From: an uncultured Verrucomicrobiales bacterium
GTDB lineage: Bacteria; Verrucomicrobiota; Verrucomicrobiia; Verrucomicrobiales; Akkermansiaceae
Length of the DNA: 18,721 nucleotides
NCBI GenBank assembly: GCA_937893015.1
Contig: CALBJX010000006.1
Span: 1 to 18,721 of the forward strand
Reading direction: 5' to 3'
Both the position numbers and the translations under genes were made by a program. Shown piece after piece: positions 16,435-18,721 of this stretch. Positions within the stretch are counted from its first letter, which is position 1. Each line of letters begins with the position of its first letter. Below the pieces are notes generated by a model. It searched no databases and had not been told where the DNA came from. It saw nothing but the letters and a program-made list of their open reading frames with translations.

Positions 16435-17421
16435 ATGAAGAAAACTCTCTTTACCGCTGCCGCCGCGCTGCTGGCCACCCTCCCCGCCCTTGCCGGCACC
16501 CCCTGCAAGAACTTTGAGGAGGCCGCGTCTAAGGCGGGGGATGACGGCTACATCCTCTTCGTCTACGGCCCGGACTGGGACCGCACGAGCCCGGATTTCA
16601 TCAAGCCGCTCTTCAACGACCCCGCCATCCAGGAAGCGGCAGGCAACGCCGCGCTGATTCTGGCGCCCTACTACCAGCGCCCCACCAAGAAGCAGGACGC
16701 CGAGCAGGCCGCCGCTTGGGGCACCCTGAGCAAACCCCACCCCCACAGCCCGCAGACCTACCCGGCCCTGCACTTCCACGAGAAGAACGGCCGCGCCTAT
16801 GCTTATCTGCGCGGTCCGCAGCTCATGTGCGCCTCCAAGGAGGACATCGCCAAGGCCATTGCCGAGCGCATTGCCAACCACAAGAAGCAGGCCGAGATCC
16901 TGGCCAAGGTGGACATGGCCCGCGGTCCCGAAAAGGCCAAATTGCTGGGTGAGGCCTCCCTCATCCCCCTGATGGAACGCCCCGACAAAGTGGTCGACCG
17001 CATCAAATCCGTGGACCCGAACGATGAAAGCGGCTACCTGCGCCGCCTCTCCTTCTACGCCGAGGGTGTCGCGGAGAAGAACAGGGACCTGCCCCTTGCC
17101 GAAGGCATCGCCATGGTGGAAAAAGCCCTTGCCGACCCCGCCTACACCGACCTCCAGAAGCAGCAGTACTGCGCCATGGCCATCGGCTACCTGCACCGCA
17201 ACGGCGGCGAAGACAACGCCGCGGAAATCGTCAAATGGGCGCAGCGCATGAAGGCCTACGCCCCCGACTCCTACCTCGGCCACTCCGCCGATGTCGTGGT
17301 GAACAAGTGGGCCAAAGGCCCCGCCACCTACGTTGCGGGCTCTTACTTCAACCCCCTGACCAACGTCCCCAAAGCCGACGACAAAGGCAAGAAGGATAAA
17401 AAGAAGAAGAAAAAGAAATGA
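16435..17421 (+). CDS. Secreted thioredoxin-fold protein without active-site CxxC, poly-Lys tail (328 aa)
   Basis: An exported protein with a signal peptide, MKKTLFTAAAALLATLPALA, and likely cleavage after A20. Residues about 25-135 look like a thioredoxin fold: the strand YILFVYGPDWDRTSPDF (39-55) stands where a redox protein has a WCxxC strand-helix turn, and TYPALHFHEKNGRAYAYLRG (108-127) carries the cis-proline (P110) and terminal hairpin. The two active-site cysteines are replaced, so disulfide chemistry is unlikely and a binding or structural role is more probable. The C-terminal half is helical and TPR/Sel1-like. The protein ends in a lysine-rich tail, with 12 Lys among the last 14 residues or so. 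The gene follows the transglutaminase-like gene by 24 bp without a terminator between them, so the two are likely one operon. Confidence 0.7.
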   Translation: MKKTLFTAAAALLATLPALAGTPCKNFEEAASKAGDDGYILFVYGPDWDRTSPDFIKPLFNDPAIQEAAGNAALILAPYYQRPTKKQDAEQAAAWGTLSKPHPHSPQTYPALHFHEKNGRAYAYLRGPQLMCASKEDIAKAIAERIANHKKQAEILAKVDMARGPEKAKLLGEASLIPLMERPDKVVDRIKSVDPNDESGYLRRLSFYAEGVAEKNRDLPLAEGIAMVEKALADPAYTDLQKQQYCAMAIGYLHRNGGEDNAAEIVKWAQRMKAYAPDSYLGHSADVVVNKWAKGPATYVAGSYFNPLTNVPKADDKGKKDKKKKKKK

Positions 17422-17427
17422 GTTCCT

Positions 17428-17463
17428 GCCCGATGCACAACCTGCATCGGGCAACTCATTTTT
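17428..17463 (+). terminator. Rho-independent terminator after the secreted pair
   Basis: A perfect 10-bp stem, GCCCGATGCA (17428-17437) with TGCATCGGGC (17443-17452), has a CAACC loop. It begins 7 bp after the stop codon. Five T residues follow at 17459-17463, six bases after the stem, and a longer T-rich stretch comes next. Confidence 0.75.
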
Positions 17464-17465
17464 GC

Positions 17466-17494
17466 TTGCTTTTTTCAACGGAGAGCGATAGAAT
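17466..17494 (+). promoter_or_regulatory. Sigma-70-like promoter for fba
   Basis: TTGCTT (17466-17471) and TAGAAT (17489-17494) are separated by 17 bp and lie 67 bp upstream of the aldolase ATG. The -35 box overlaps the T-rich tail of the upstream terminator, a compact head-to-tail arrangement. Confidence 0.55.
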
Positions 17495-17561
17495 ACGCGC
17501 GTCAGCGTGCGGCGAGCTCTCTCCCGTAAGTCTGAAAATTTCCAACCAACAACACAGTACC

Positions 17562-18587
<1,026 letters not shown>

Positions 18588-18609
18588 GTTCGGCTCCGAC
18601 CGACAAAAA

Positions 18610-18639
18610 GGCACACAGCATGCGCTGTGTGCCTTTTTT
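18610..18639 (+). terminator. Rho-independent terminator after fba
   Basis: A perfect 10-bp stem, GGCACACAGC (18610-18619) with GCTGTGTGCC (18624-18633), has a 4-nt loop and is followed directly by six T residues (18634-18639). Five A residues precede the stem, so it may also work on the minus strand. Confidence 0.93.
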
Positions 18640-18651
18640 GTTGTCCGACAG

Positions 18652-18705
18652 CGCGACAAATGAGCGGTTTGTCGAACTGAATGTACGATGTACGATGTAC
18701 GAAGT
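18652..18705 (-). repeat. Heptamer array with attached hairpin (copy B, inverted relative to copy A)
   Basis: CGACAAA (18654-18660) and TTTGTCG (18668-18674) form the hairpin. AACTGAAT follows, then GTACGAT, GTACGAT and GTACGAA (18683-18703). This is the reverse complement of the element at 1-52 with one loop base changed and heptamer variants in a different order. It lies 13 bp after the T-tract of the fba terminator. Confidence 0.85.
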
Positions 18706-18721
18706 TTGAGTTCCGCTCGCT

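Noticed and set aside
13807..17478. 1223-codon minus-strand open frame over both secreted-protein genes
   Set aside because: It is antisense to two genes with signal peptides and domain motifs. Its sequence is Val/Gly/His-rich shadow translation.

Overview
The window is GC-rich bacterial chromosome, probably from a Verrucomicrobiota member. The basis is inference: GC-rich codon use, few clear Shine-Dalgarno sites, and secreted multidomain proteins next to a class II fructose-bisphosphate aldolase. No rRNA, tRNA or other taxonomic marker is present, so the assignment is tentative. Conserved housekeeping genes form both flanks and an accessory block fills the middle.

Left flank (about 1-5300, minus strand): a membrane acyltransferase, then a likely alaS-pssA-thioredoxin transcription unit. 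That unit has a good sigma-70-like promoter before alaS and a Rho-independent terminator after the thioredoxin gene. Middle (about 5380-8940): a palindrome-rich AT island, a small metallophosphoesterase, an AT-rich gene of possible uracil-DNA-glycosylase fold, a 46-codon relic of a tyrosine recombinase, a 48-bp near-perfect palindrome, and an autoinhibited Fic AMPylase-family gene. The Fic gene is bracketed by repeats of the same AATTAGCCG motif at 11-bp spacing.

Phage remnant (8942-13674): open, unbroken genes of a T7/BPP-1-like podovirus head module lie on the minus strand (scaffold-like, Bbp19-like, portal, a 62-residue linker protein and a 117-residue protein). Divergent from them on the plus strand are a gp11-like tail adaptor, a winged-helix protein and a possible terminase small-subunit-like protein. 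Major capsid, large terminase, the rest of the tail, and lysis and replication genes are all absent, so this cannot make a virion alone.

Right flank (13831-18639, plus strand): two secreted proteins in tandem, then fba with its own promoter and terminator. The first secreted protein is large, with a transglutaminase/cysteine-protease-like Cys-His core and a C-terminal discoidin-like domain. The second is a Cys-less thioredoxin-fold protein ending in poly-lysine.

Running through the window is a family of heptanucleotide tandem arrays. GTACGAT-type arrays occur at 1-27, 1110-1137, 13755-13785 and 18683-18703. A related ATTACAA-type array occurs at 2377-2408. Two arrays abut start codons. Two others carry an attached hairpin and sit in opposite orientation at the two ends of the window. 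This repeat family, the Fic/11-bp-repeat cassette, the gene-intact but incomplete phage module and the secreted pair are the parts most worth a second look.
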